Below, in pieces: positions 36,641 through 48,512 of a stretch of 64,000 nt of DNA. Position numbers and translations under genes: made by a program. Within the stretch, counting starts at the first letter, position 1. Every line of letters starts with the position of its first letter. The notes under the pieces were generated by a model, which was not told the DNA's origin, ran no database searches, and saw nothing but the letters and a program-made list of their open reading frames with translations. Source of the DNA: Vigna angularis (Eukaryota > Streptophyta > Magnoliopsida > Fabales > Fabaceae); contig NC_068971.1 in the NCBI RefSeq assembly GCF_016808095.1, positions 16,852,501 through 16,916,500 of the forward strand. Direction: 5' to 3'.

Positions 36641-37839
36641 CACTCTCTCTCCCTCGTGTATTTGTCTCGCTCTTGCTCTCCCCATCGCCGATGAAGTTGG
36701 TCCCATTACCGTTCTCCGTCTTCTCTGCCAGCATTTTCCCCTTTCTTCCTTTCTCTCTCTTTTCGTTTGTGTGCCGCCATTTTCCCATTTTGTCCCTCTC
36801 ACAATTTACCTTTGCTTTCTCATCCATTGCGAGCTCGAAGGTGACCTTCCCCAATGTTGCTCCACCAGCGTTGTAGCATTCTGTCTCTCCGCCTCTCTCG
36901 CACTCTTCATCAACGAGTAAATGTGTCTTCTTTCTCAAAAGTTTGAATTCGCAGTGTTAAGGTTGGTAGAACCATGAACTCAAGGTTTATGCATTTTGTT
37001 AATGATAATGTTGTTGTTGATGTATGGAATGAATTTGATTTTTCTTAGTTAAATTAGTTTCATATGTACCAAGCTTAGTCTATAACTATGAAGCATGTCT
37101 AGGCACACACATATAGTAGATGTGGTAAAATCATTAGTAGTAATCACTACCTTGTTTATACTTTCACTATCAAAGTTCCCTGTTTGTACCTTGCCCCCAA
37201 CATAAGAGAGGTATCTTATGAGCTGACGCTTTTAAAATTTTTGAAAGCTTGCAACAGACTTATTTAGAAGATACTTAATAGCTTTATTTTTATTTAGAAT
37301 TAGGGGAGATAAACATTATGTTGTTATCGATATAAATTTATTTATTTTATTTCCTTCACACAGTTGTGATGACTTTGTTGAAAAATTATGATATGGATAG
37401 TTCATATTTGTATGTTTCAATTGAACTTCTCTTGTAGCAACATTTTTCTTTAATTATTACTTAGTTAGAATTTTCGTTTCCTTCTATTGAAAATAAATCT
37501 TTAGTGTGTATGGATTCAGATGTTAAACCCTTGTAACAAATCATTAAGTGACTTGTATTATCATTTCTTTCTCTTTCTCTAACTTTGTTTTCCCTTTTCC
37601 CCTTGTCTTTGTTCCATAAATAAGAGGATTAGTAGGAAAGTGGAGAGTTTAGTGTGTATTGGATATTTAATAATTGTTGTATATTTAATAATTTTTGGTA
37701 GGTGATATGTTATTGTAGGCGAATTTGATCGCATTGGTGAAAGTTCTGATTTGAGTCTTTACTAGAGTATTTTACTTTTGAGTGATTTTACTTTTGAGTG
37801 CTGTTATTGAACAATGATTGTTATTTTAAAGTTGATTAT
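36641..37839. other. CT-rich block and intergenic DNA
   Basis: 36640-36920 resembles the first exon or 5' UTR of an unidentified gene: CT-rich, relatively GC-rich, open on both strands. No splice-linked continuation was found. The remainder is AT-rich with nothing supported. Confidence 0.35.
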
Positions 37840-38484
37840 GTGTAATGGATGAAAAAGAGGTGGGACCAAAATGAGGGGTTGAGTGTAGGAGAAGCACACG
37901 TGTGAAGTGGGTTAGCTCAAAATTACGTGGATTTGAGTGTTGACAAGGAGTACAAATTCTGTTAAAGGAAAGAGAGAAAGGGAAGGAAAAGGAAAACTTG
38001 ACTCATCTCTCTAGAAAGTTCTCTCTGTGACTTTCTGTTATTGTTGTTTTATTTGCTTTTCATTGTACCCTGACTATCCATGGTAGCAGAAGAAAGAAAA
38101 TAGAACCTGCCATCAATAAACTTTTCATTTATATTCCATTCTGCTCTGTTTTTACTTGTCCTGATACTTTTACCTTAACATTTGGTGCTCTCGTGTGCTC
38201 ATGGCTGACAACACCCGTCTCAAGGAAGTAACAAATGACATTAAAAAGATTTTGGAGCTGATGGAGTCTGGGAACACTGACTACAACTTGCGTTTTCACA
38301 CCCTTGAAACGACCATCGATGATATTGTGAAGAACACTATTGATGCCTCGTCAAGTTCAACCGTGAAGGCCCCTTCGTTTTAGGTGCATAATGTGAAAAT
38401 CGATTTTTCGTGCTTTGATGGTTCCAACGTATTGCAGTAGATTTTCAAGGCGGAACAATTTTTCGATTATTACAATACACTAGA
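37840..38484 (+). mobile_element. Gypsy LTR end and gag start (truncated relic)
   Basis: The LTR appears to end near 38180 (CTTTTACCTTAACA), after a poly(A)-type region. A gag frame begins at ATG 38201 (MADNTRLKEVTNDI), meets a TAG at about 38381 and continues as KIDFSCFDGSNVL and FKAEQFFDYYNT, a common Gypsy gag motif. Similarity stops at 38484 where another repeat starts. The 5' LTR start near 37840 is a guess. Confidence 0.6.
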
Positions 38485-38486
38485 TT

Positions 38487-40400
38487 GATGAATCACTATT
38501 TTATACTATTCACTTAGCTTTCCGCACCATATTGTATTAGTGAATTGTGTTTAATTATTCATTATTGTCTCATTTTCACTAATTGGGCTTAATTTGACTA
38601 ATAATTCTTATTTTAATTAGGTTTAATACTCTATTTTGTCCCAAGGAAGAATAATAACCAGGTTATTATACAAAAGTCGTTTCTTTTCTAGTCTAAAAAT
38701 AGCTCATAATTGAAAAAAAAAATACACAATTATATCTTAAAGTTATAAAAGAACTAAAATATAGAAAAATAATAATAACATTATAATAACATTATTAGTT
38801 AAAATTTATTGAAAAGTAAGAATCATAAATAAATTCTATTAAACAGGTTATTATTTAAAATAAACGGGCCACATTAAATTTTGTGTACGAAAGGGACAAA
38901 CAACATTTTGATACAAAATAATTGCAGAAAAAAAAACAACATGTTGAACCCTCACATGGAAAGTAAAGAAGAGTATGCATGGGAGGTAAGGGGCTACGTG
39001 AGTGATATGGAAGGAGAGAGTATTTGAGTGATATGGGAGGAGAAAGTATTTAAAGTAGAAGAAAAGTAGAAGAGAAAAAAAAATTGACAAAAACCTGCAT
39101 TGCACAGAAAAATAGAAGAAAAGTAGAAGAGAGAGAAAAATAGTTAACGCCGTTTGTACGGATTTAACGGAAGAGATTTCATTGATGCAAATTTTATTAA
39201 GTGAGGACATAATTGACGCACTTTTTAAAGGATGGACTAATTTGACATTTTCGAGCGAAACTTGGGACAAAATAGGGTATTAAACCTTTTAATTAATTTG
39301 AATTATTTGGTCTTAATTATTCCAATTATTAATTGCAGGGCAATTTATGAATCATATTTTGGGACAAGAAGAGCCTGGCCACGTCAACATTATAGTTTAA
39401 TTTCATTTTGAATTCATTTATAATGTAATTGGGTCAAACTTTATGACTTTGGACCCATTTTTGGTCAACATTTAGGAGAAGCCCATTTAGAGGGAATTTT
39501 CGTCTTTTGGGGATTTTAAATACCCAAATCAGATTTAGGTCACCTCTCTCCCTCGTTTTCGTTTTCTTCTTCAAGGTTTAGGGCATTAGGACATTTTTCC
39601 ACCCCCACTTTTGGGGGTTTAGGTTTTGTTCTCTTTTCCTTTCAATTAATGTATGAATCTCGTTTTTAATTTCAATTGCAATTTTGTTTCTTGTTTCCAA
39701 TTTCCTTTGTTGTTTCTTTTGTTGCTTCCAATTTCATGTGTTGTTTCGTTTCATGCTTTCATTGTAATTTGCCTTTCTATTCGCTGCACTCAATTTAGGT
39801 TCAATTTCGTTTTATAGTTTACTTTCGTTTTCCCCTTTCGCTTGTGCCAATTTCGTTCCAGTTTAGATGTTGTTTTGTGTTCAATATTTGAAGTTTATTT
39901 TGCTATGTTGAATTTCGTTTTAATGGTAGCTTAGGTGTGCTTGGTTGGTCATTAGCGAACTTCCATCGTTTCCTTGAGATTTATGGACTGTAATTGTGAT
40001 TTTGCTGCTTTGATTTGGCTCAATATTCAATCTATTTAGCGCTTGCGATTGGGTATACGCTTAGTTGCCTAATTGGTGTTTAATCTTCGCTCAGTCGATT
40101 GGACTGTATGGTGCAAAATTGATTGAATTTGTGCATTGCATTCGCTTAGTTTGCAATTTTGAAAACCAGATTAACCTTCGCTTAGGTGGTTGATTCGTGT
40201 TGGATTATGGGTTAGAGTAGTGTTTAATTGTTGTTAATATGTGATTGGAAGCATGTAGTTGAGATAGTATTGGAAGCATGTAGTTGAGATAGTTGAGATT
40301 GTTGTTAATGCACAAACCACATTTAAATGTTTGATGAATGATGTTTTTAATGGATTGTTGAGGAAGTTTGTGTGGGTTTTTATTTTATGATATTTTGGTC
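38487..40400 (+). mobile_element. LTR relic (Athila-like start), interrupted by a MULE
   Basis: Begins TGATGAATCACTATTTTATA, close to the LTR start of the young Athila-type element (TGATGAATCATTATTTT on its sense strand). It continues through a TTTTAAATACCC promoter-like region near 39505 and a long T-rich stretch with many CAATTTCGTTT words. The 3' limit is uncertain. At 40242-40290 a 23-bp unit (GGAAGCATGTAGTTGAGATA) is doubled. Confidence 0.4.
38620..39286. mobile_element. Mutator-type (MULE) non-autonomous element, 667 bp
   Basis: Terminal inverted repeats GGTTTAATACTCTATTTTGT (left) and the complement of ACAAAATAGGGTATTAAACC (right) extend about 26 bp with one difference. They are flanked by a perfect 9-bp duplication TTTTAATTA at 38611-38619 and 39287-39295. 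The 9-bp target size and TIRs define a Mutator-superfamily element. The 139-codon minus-strand frame inside is low-complexity and not a transposase. Confidence 0.88.
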
Positions 40401-41759
40401 TACAACCCCTCTTGGAATTCTCATTTACAGCACTTGGAAATTGTCTTGCAGCTACTACTTCAACATCAACTATATGCTTGACTATCTAAATGTTCATTTA
40501 GCTTGCAAAATGTAGATTGTTTAGGCCATTTAGTTTCAGGATCCGGGTTGTCCATGGACAAAGACAAGGTTATCAACAGAAAATATCTTCCAAATATTTT
40601 TATAATTATCTAAATCTATTAATTATTTGGAAGATATAATATAAAATATTTTATCAACAAAATATTCATATTTCAAGCCCAATCAAGCCCTATATAAAGA
40701 GACCTAGGGGAAGCAGAAATGAGAACTCATTTATTCACTCAGACTCCTCCCACTGGGAAGCAATCATCCACCATTCCTATCACTTTATTTTACCTTGTAC
40801 TCCACTCTATCCATGGAGGGTTAAGCTTCTAAGGTTATTCCATTGTAATTTCATTAGGGATTCTGAGGTTAAGTTGAGTTAATGTATTTGTATCTTTTGA
40901 TAATTGATTTGAGTTATCATTCTTCTATGTCTTTCATCTCTCAATCACATTAAAAGTGATGATTTTTCCATCACAAGGTGTTTGAATCTACATGCATATT
41001 GATCATATGAGTTCAAGGGTTTCTAGGTTTGATTGAGAATGTACTTTGATTGAATTTAGGAACTTTCATATTATTAAATGAGCTTTTACTACTAATTGAG
41101 AATGTAATTTGATTGGTGATAAGAATTTCAACTATAATTAATTGAGAATTTACTTTGTTTAATTAGCTTTTAATTTGGTTAAGAGATTTAAAAATAGTCA
41201 TTATTAAACACCATAGAATTCGATTGAAAATGTCCTATGGTGGAATTCATTGTGAATAATCTAGAAAGGTCTTGCTTTTCATTGGGAATCTATTTCGATT
41301 AAGTGTAAGATTGCCTTCAAATTACTTGAGAATGTACTTCAATTAATCTGAAACTTAAACAATAATTTGTGGATAACTGATGATAAATTTATCTTGGAAA
41401 AGTAGTGGAATTAAATTATTTCATTATAATTGTTTCTAAGTTTCCTATTTGTTCTTCAATTAAACTCAAACATTCATCACACATTAATTTCATTAGCATA
41501 TCTTTACACTTTTATTTTTAAACATTGCATAGCATTTACCAATCTTTCAGAGTCTCCATAAGAAACAAGTATTGAGAAGCAATTTCGTATTCGTTGGGAA
41601 ACGACTTAGGGTTACTTTAACCCTATCTATTCTCTTGACTACTAACTTGGCAATAATGATGTTTCCTTGTAAAGTAGTATTAGTTTGATAGCTTCAACGA
41701 TAGTGTATCATCCCACCATTGTAACTAACGTCCCATGCGGAAATAGGTGACATATTCCT
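40401..41759 (+). mobile_element. Second LTR-type relic
   Basis: Contains TATATAAAGAGACC near 40690 followed by a leader-like region, and ends near 41700 after CGTTGGGAAACGACTTAGGG, a phrase I recall from LTR ends. A long imperfect hairpin lies at about 40588-40640 (ATATCTTCCAAATA and its complement). No coding region. Limits are uncertain. Confidence 0.4.
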
Positions 41760-42850
41760 CCACCTCGCAGGACGCCCAGTCATAGCCTACAATGATTGGG
41801 AGCGACTAAGCAGCCACATCCCCCTCATTGGCCACATCGATCTCCAATGCGATATTAACCTCAACATCAACGGTAGGTGCGACCTTATTTGTATATACAT
41901 TTCTGACTGAATCTGCATCTTGCTCGGTTGATCCCAAAATCGAAGACGAGACCGACAATGACATCGAGGACAAAGACACATCGTCCACATTCCCTTGGCC
42001 GTCCCTTCCGTAGACTCCTCATAAGAAGACAAGTTAATAGTCTACATTATTACCTAAAAATGCGAAGAACGTTTGCATGGTAGAAGAGAATCAAAAGCGA
42101 AAGTGAAAATGACAAGCAAGACTCACTTGTATTATAGCCAAAAAGGGCTCCCTAGTTAGTTGCCCTCAACCACTGGATTAAGCCAGATCCAATGACTTAC
42201 AGCATCTGACTCTTCGAATTTCGGTTTGTGTGAGATTCGAAGTGTCATGTGCCCTTTCCTTAACGGTCACATTTTCCAAACAATTTGAAAGATTGTCAGT
42301 CGCTTGGTCGAACGATCTAAAGGCTCCCTAAATGGACGAATAGGGATCGTAACCACCCATGAATAACCTAAATGGCGAGTGTCACTCATCCCATTGCAAA
42401 TCGCCTGTTAGCCATAAAACCAAATGGTCAAACCGATTGGTCAATGGTCAAGACAATTAACTTTAATGTTGAACAACTTAAAGGTAAAGTATGATTACCA
42501 ACAATTTGACTATAATTAGGTTTTTCAAAAACCTACTTCAAAATCTATAAATATAGGTTTAAGGTAAGGAGGTAAGTGATTTTCATTTACTACATCATTA
42601 GTGTTTGAACTACCAAATGTTAAGTTGACCTTGACATTAGAGTACCTTTTACAGGTACTCTCTGAACGGTTTGGACGAACGACTATGAGAGGACATGGAG
42701 TTAAAGACAACTTTGGACCCTTGAACGATCTACTGAATATTGGACCGTTGACCTCGACCCTACACCCTAAAACACTTATATTAAAGAAAACTCGTAGCTG
42801 CTACTTTTTCTAAACCTGACTTTTTATTCACCACCTTTAGACTTGTGATC
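41760..42850 (-). mobile_element. Transposon relic related to 29312-30250, with LTR end
   Basis: The minus-strand frames at 42032-41787 and 41988-41806 carry the diverged words SSSILGSTEQD and VDVEVNIALEID, matching the relic at 29.3-29.9 kb, and the upstream DNA matches as well. At 42500-42800, TCTATAAATATAGG and TACCTTTTACAGGTACTC resemble the LTR of the 13.2-kb element in arrangement. Confidence 0.45.
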
Positions 42851-43059
42851 ATAGATATATGGGTCTTGTTCGTAATTAAACATAATACTTTAAATTAATT
42901 TACATTCAAGGTAATTTTAACTTATAAAGAAAGTAAGTTTTTTTTCTTCTACAAATGCTTACAAGAGACATGTCCAAATACGTTGGGATTAATTTATTTA
43001 TAAAAACTTTGGAGAGAGAAAAAAATAACGGAAATGAAAATAGTTTCTAGAATTAAAAT

Positions 43060-43235
43060 GAGTTTATGTATCACCTAAATGCAAAGATCCAGGTATGTTT
43101 TATGTTCCTTATGTTATTGAAAATTCAAAGTTTGACAAAGTTATGTTAGATTTAGGGGCTTCCATAAATGTAATGCCTTTATCAATGTTTACTACACTTT
43201 CTCTGGGACCTCTTAAGACTACTGGTGTGGTCATT
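43060..43235 (+). pseudogene. Athila-like pol relic, part 1 (protease)
   Basis: Reads SPKCKDPGMFYVPY and LDLGASINVMPLSMF, the aspartic-protease region of Athila-type Gypsy elements (Asp-Leu-Gly in place of Asp-Ser/Thr-Gly, as is usual there). The frame stops at the target duplication TCATT and resumes at 61726, 18.5 kb away, where it continues in phase with VEDVLVRVDKLIFPADFYIL. Confidence 0.85.
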
Positions 43236-43975
43236 TGATACAAGAAGGCCTAACACCATTGGACCTATCACAAGAGGGATGATCAAGAAAATACAAGATG
43301 AGTACTCTACCAAAGGTCAAACCCTCTTTGCTATTTTTGGATGGAAAATTGAAGAACAAGAAGATGCTACCAATTTGCCAAAACATGGAGAAGGGTAAAG
43401 TGGACATTGCCACACAAGAAGGGGTGTGCTTATCCTTCTATGGGGTAGCATTAGTAATTGTTTTCTCCACATGTTAAAATTCATTTAGCACACTTACTGG
43501 AAGCTACTCATTTAGCACATGATTAGTAATAACATTTCACAATTAAAACGTGTAAAAGGCTTGCTCAAGCTGGGAGATTGATCTATAAAATCTCATGGGC
43601 AAAGCTTGTATCTCACTTTTGAATACATTGAGTTTTACTATGCTGATGCATTTTTCCAGCAACCAGAACTCTGCCAAAAGTCACCTCTTATTGAGCTTTC
43701 CTTCTCCTTCTAGCTTCCTTCCAGTGAAGGCTTTCTGAGTTAGATAATCCACTCACCATAGAGCTCTACATCCATCTCTACATCCATCTCTGCATCCAGA
43801 TCTGTTTCCACTGCATTAACTATATTGCAGCCACTAAATTCACTTCTGCCACTGCTGTTACACCTCACTTCTTTCCGCTGCCACTGCCTCTCGTGATCTA
43901 AATGCAACTCTGCTTATGATTCTATTCATCATTCTACTACCTTCAAACCACAACTCTGCTGGATCAACATCATCA
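43236..43975 (+). repeat. 5' LTR of the CRM-like element
   Basis: Begins TGATACAAGAAGG and ends CAACATCATCA, 740 bp. TATA-like CTATAAAATC lies near 43581. Its first 180 bases also encode the tail of the polyprotein in the 3' copy. Confidence 0.92.
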
Positions 43976-43977
43976 AG

Positions 43978-43989
43978 TGGTATCAGAGC
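43978..43989 (+). other. Primer-binding site of the CRM-like element (tRNA-iMet)
   Basis: TGGTATCAGAGC, complementary to the 3' end of initiator-Met tRNA, two bases after the 5' LTR. Confidence 0.9.
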
Positions 43990-46226
43990 CTAGGTTCTGC
44001 ATCACGCTCCAGCTAAGTGTTCTTTCCATTCCATATATACTGTCATCAACATTCCCTTCGTGTATTCATTCTGTGCACACTGTTTCATTGAAATTTTAAT
44101 TCCAGTAGATTCCAATGTTGGATTTCGTTGTTCCAGCTTTTAATTGCTTTATTGTTAATCATTTTAATCGGTTCATTCCATTGCTTTGAGTCTTTTAATT
44201 TGGAAATCCAATTCTGTCATGTCTAGTACTGTGTTGTGGTTTATTTTGTCAAATTTCTGAGTTGAAACTGGTTTGGGATAAATCTGCTGTGTTGATTGGA
44301 TTTTCAATAGAAGCACATGAGATGAGCAATGATGAATGAGCTTGTGCATCTTGAATTCCATCACAGTGCAGTTCCCGTTAATGCAGAATTTAAATCTGGT
44401 TTGAATCTGATTTAAAATGTATTTTCTGAACTACACCGTGTGAAAATTTGCTTTCTGGTTGTGTTTGAATTCTTGGACTGCGTTGTGTGCATACAATATG
44501 AACATTGTATTGTCTAAGACAATAAAAACTGGTTGCATCAGTCAGCAGAATCCAGAATTCATTGCTAGAGCAGTTGGACCGAGCTACATACATTTTGATT
44601 GAGTCTTTTTCCTGTTTTTGAATCTGTTCAGATTAGAACTCACTTCTGGACATCTCTTAATGAATTTCTAGAGTCTTTTTCAAGTTTAATTTGCTGTATT
44701 GGAGTCATAAAAGTTGCTTACAGTTTCGTTTGAATCCTCTGCTGAAGTTTGGTTGGTGATTTGGTTTAATTTTGGTGTTAAATACCAACTGAAGTAGTGA
44801 AAATCAGAATTCCAAGTTTTTAGCCTCTGCTGGCAGTTTGAACAAGTCACATTTGGTTAAACAAAGTTGCTCAAATCATAAAATTAAGTGTGCAAACGTG
44901 TTTGTGTAAAATTGCCATTCAAACCACCAAATTTTCAAAACTTTTTCTGATATAAGTTGCAGATTTCGAAATTCAGAGTTTGGTATTATTAATGCATCAT
45001 ATTCAGTGTTAGATTGGTAGCAAAAGCTTGGTTCAATTGAATTAAAAGAAGTGCACAATTCAAATCTTACCAACTGCATTGTAAAAAGCTGTGTGAACCA
45101 GTGCCAAGCAAAATTTAAAATCTGATGCACAATTTTTTTTTCAGCTTTCTTCTAGGCATTTTATCAAACACTTTGCCTAGTTTTACATTTGATTTCGAAA
45201 TTGATCAAAGCTGCAACTTATCTTTGTTTCTTGCTTTTCAAATCTACTCTAGAGCCTTTCCTAAGTTCATTTTGAGTGCCACCAGTCATTGGAAACCAAT
45301 TAATTGATTGATTTAAGTTGTTTGAAAATCCTGCACATAAGCTGTTTGATAAAACTACAGTTGTGCATTCTGGTTTAACAGTTTTTGGCAGCAGCAGTGT
45401 TGATTTTTTTGGCTTAACAATTGATCAATTGGTGGTCTGTATGAGCTCTTTGCTGGGTGCAGAATCATCTCAGGTGGTCCTACAACACTGGTAGCATCTT
45501 AGGGAGTGGATTGGAGCAAGGAAAGATCAACATTGAGGCTGAAATTTTTGGTGCAGCAGAACCAAATTCTTCACTGGTCTGCATCAAACTGGTTGCTGCA
45601 ACAGCAGCATAATTCACTTGCAGCTGAGAGAATTGCATGAATCCAAGCTGATTCATTACTTGTTTGAGAGCAACCAAAGCTGCCACATTCAAACCACATC
45701 CTTGTTTTACCAAATTTTGTGTTGCCCTTGTATTTTTGGTGTTTACTTTTTTTTTTTCAATTCTGTAAGTTGGCCATTTCAAGCAAGTGAAGTGGAAGAG
45801 CTCATAAGTGTTCTTCTCTCATTTGCTAACTTGACTAAAAGTCTCATCACTTTAAAATTGGTAGACGGTGAGAGTGTCTTAGATCCAAAATCTAAGCCTC
45901 ACCTAGGAGACCTCACTTTAATTGCTTGTTCCATTCTCGACTAGATAGCCTATATCTTGTGCGAATAGGAAGCTCTCTTAGGGGTCCGAATTTAGAGTTA
46001 GGTTGTGCCTTTTCTTTACTTTGTGTTTTCTTTGCTTTCTTTAAGACTTAAGTGGATTTAAGAGTGATTTTGATCTAAGGACTCTAGTAAGTAGCAAGAA
46101 GCATATTTGGCAAGGAAAAGGCTTGGTACTTAAGCATTCCTAGTGAATCACCTCCCTTACCTGGAATATTGCTTCAAGTGAAAATCTCTAGTCTTTACTT
46201 CAAGAACAACATTTAAATCCATCATA
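43990..46226 (+). other. Leader of the CRM-like element
   Basis: A 2.2-kb region between primer site and gag. Only short scattered frames occur, none convincing. Presumably 5' untranslated and packaging sequence. Confidence 0.6.
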
Positions 46227-48512
46227 ATGTCTAGAAGGCATTCTCCTAGGATTAGTGATAGTGAAAAAGAACATTTTTCTCTTCAAACTTTAGTTAATGA
46301 ATTCAAAGAAATGAGAAGAGAAATGAATGAAGAGAAAGTCAATAGAGAGCTTCAAAATGCTGTTATTCAAGATGAGTTGAGAATGATAAGGAAAAGTAAG
46401 TCTAGGGGAAGTCAGAGTGAAAACTCTCAAGAGGGAGGGATGTCTATGAGTCTGGGAGATTATTACCCTCATCAGCCTTCTACTTCTAGAAGGCATAGGA
46501 GAAGTTCACATGCACCTCCACCCCCTAAAGAAGTCAATATTGTGTTGCCTCACTTCCATGGGAAGGACAATGTAGAGGCTTATCTTGATTGGGAGATGAA
46601 GGTAGAACAATTATTTGAATGCCACCAAGTGAGTGAAGAGAGGAAGGTATCTCTAGCTACCCTAAGCTTTCAAGGGTATGCAATGTACTGGTGGACTGCT
46701 TTAGTCAAAGAGAGGCTTAGACATCAAGCCCCTCCCATCCACTATTGGAATGATCTCAAGTCTGCCCTTAGGAGGAGACACATTCCCTCCTACTACAATA
46801 GGGAACTCATGGATAAACTCCAAAGGTTACAACAAAGGTCTATGACAGTTGAGGAATATAGACAAAAGATGGAGTTGTATATGATGAGGGCAGGCATAGT
46901 GGAGGGTCCAGAAATTACTTTAGCTAGATTTTTAAGTGGGCTCAATTTTGACATAAGAGATAAGGTTGAACTTCTACCTTATAGAGATTTGAATGATCTT
47001 GTTCAAATGTGTATAAAGGTAGAACAACAAAACTTGAGAAAATCTTCTTCTAAAAGAATTCAAGTTCAACCTACTTTTGAAAAGAAAATTTTTAAAGAAA
47101 AAGAGCCATTTAAACCTCTAGCCAAAATAGAAGAGAGACCCAAGAAAGAGACACCCTCACACACAAGAACAAGTGAAATCAAATGCTTCAAATGTCTAGG
47201 AAGGGGTCATGTAGCTACTCAATGTCCTACAAAAAGAAACATTATTTTGAAAGGCAAGGACATTTATAGTAGTGAAAGTGACACCCCAACTAGTACAAGT
47301 GAGAGTGAGGAAGAAGAGAGGGAAGAGGAAATATATGCTGATGATGGGCAACTTCTCATGGTGAGAAGGATACTTAGCAACCAACCAAGTCTTGAACACA
47401 TATCACAAAGAGAGAACATCTTTCACACAAGATGTAAAATTCAAGAAAATCATTGTTCTCTCATTGTTGATAGTGGGTCTTGTTGCAATTGTTGTAGCAC
47501 AAGGTTGGTTGAGAAGTTGAAACTTGATATTATACCCCATCCAAAACCTTATAAACTTCATTGGCTAAATGAAGATGGGGATATAATAGTCAAGAATCAA
47601 GTGAAGTTGGCATTTTCCATTGGGAACTTCAAAGATGAAGTTTTATGTGATATAGTTCCCATGGAAGCATGTCATGTGTTATTGGGGAGACCATGGCAAT
47701 TTGATCATCAAACTATCCATCATGGTCTAACCAATACCATCACTATCCATCAAAAGGACAAGAAGTTTGTGCTTCATCCTTTGACTCCTACCAAAGTGGC
47801 TAAGGATCAAGCACAAATGAAGTCTTTAAGAAAGCAAGAACATGCTCAAAAGAAAAAGTCAAAAAGAAAGGAGGGTATAGAAACAAGTGTGCCACCTAAG
47901 GTCACTCAACATGAAGTCCTTTTAAACAAAAAGACTTTAATAAATACACTTCAAGTTGAGCAACCTTCATATCTTCTTCTTTGTCAAGGGACACTTACAT
48001 GCACATCTAGTGATTCAAAGATTTCAACTCCTTCTCCATCCATTCAAAAACTTTTGAAAGAATTTGATGATTTATTCCCACAAGAAATTCCTAAAGGGCT
48101 TCCACCCATAAGAGGAATTGAACATCAAATTGATTTCATTCCAGGGGCAGTTCTTCCTAATAGGCCAGCCTATAGGACAAACCCCCAAGAAACTAAGGAG
48201 ATTGAGACACAAGTCCAAGAGTTGCTAGATAAAGGCTTAGTTCAAAAGAGTCTAAGTCCATGTGCTGTACCAGTGTTGCTTGTTCCAAAAAAAGATGGGA
48301 AGTGGCGCATGTGTTGTGATTGTAGAGCTATCAACAACATCACAATCAAGTATAGACATCCCATTCCTAGGCTTGATGATATGTTGGATGAATTGCATGG
48401 AGCACAAATATTTTCAAAGGTAGATTTAAAAAGTGGCTATCACCAAATAAGAATTAAGGAAGGTGATGAATGGAAAACTGCCTTTAAGACCAAGTTTGGA
48501 TTATATGAATGA
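46227..48512 (+). CDS. gag-protease-RT (N-terminal part) of the CRM-like element
   Basis: 761 codons. A gag capsid domain lies at about 100-280 (VEAYLDWEMKVEQLF, YWWTAL, SMTVEEYRQKMELYM), a CCHC zinc knuckle at 320-333 (CFKCLGRGHVATQC), and an acidic linker follows. The aspartic protease active site VDSGS is at 414-418. The start of reverse transcriptase follows (VPVLLVPKKDGKWRMC, FSKVDLKSGYHQIRI). It ends at a TGA (48510-48512) inside RT, at the position where the family has Trp (LYxW-L-V-M-P-F-G); the frame is otherwise uninterrupted into the next entry. This one nonsense codon probably inactivates the copy. Confidence 0.9.
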   Translation: MSRRHSPRISDSEKEHFSLQTLVNEFKEMRREMNEEKVNRELQNAVIQDELRMIRKSKSRGSQSENSQEGGMSMSLGDYYPHQPSTSRRHRRSSHAPPPPKEVNIVLPHFHGKDNVEAYLDWEMKVEQLFECHQVSEERKVSLATLSFQGYAMYWWTALVKERLRHQAPPIHYWNDLKSALRRRHIPSYYNRELMDKLQRLQQRSMTVEEYRQKMELYMMRAGIVEGPEITLARFLSGLNFDIRDKVELLPYRDLNDLVQMCIKVEQQNLRKSSSKRIQVQPTFEKKIFKEKEPFKPLAKIEERPKKETPSHTRTSEIKCFKCLGRGHVATQCPTKRNIILKGKDIYSSESDTPTSTSESEEEEREEEIYADDGQLLMVRRILSNQPSLEHISQRENIFHTRCKIQENHCSLIVDSGSCCNCCSTRLVEKLKLDIIPHPKPYKLHWLNEDGDIIVKNQVKLAFSIGNFKDEVLCDIVPMEACHVLLGRPWQFDHQTIHHGLTNTITIHQKDKKFVLHPLTPTKVAKDQAQMKSLRKQEHAQKKKSKRKEGIETSVPPKVTQHEVLLNKKTLINTLQVEQPSYLLLCQGTLTCTSSDSKISTPSPSIQKLLKEFDDLFPQEIPKGLPPIRGIEHQIDFIPGAVLPNRPAYRTNPQETKEIETQVQELLDKGLVQKSLSPCAVPVLLVPKKDGKWRMCCDCRAINNITIKYRHPIPRLDDMLDELHGAQIFSKVDLKSGYHQIRIKEGDEWKTAFKTKFGLYE

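Noticed and set aside
36559..36938. Four overlapping frames of 100-107 codons
   Set aside because: They lie on both strands of a CT-rich tract; mutual overlap and low complexity argue against coding.
38851..39270. 139-codon frame inside the Mutator-type element
   Set aside because: Phe/Leu/Ser-rich low-complexity translation of purine-rich DNA; no transposase motif.
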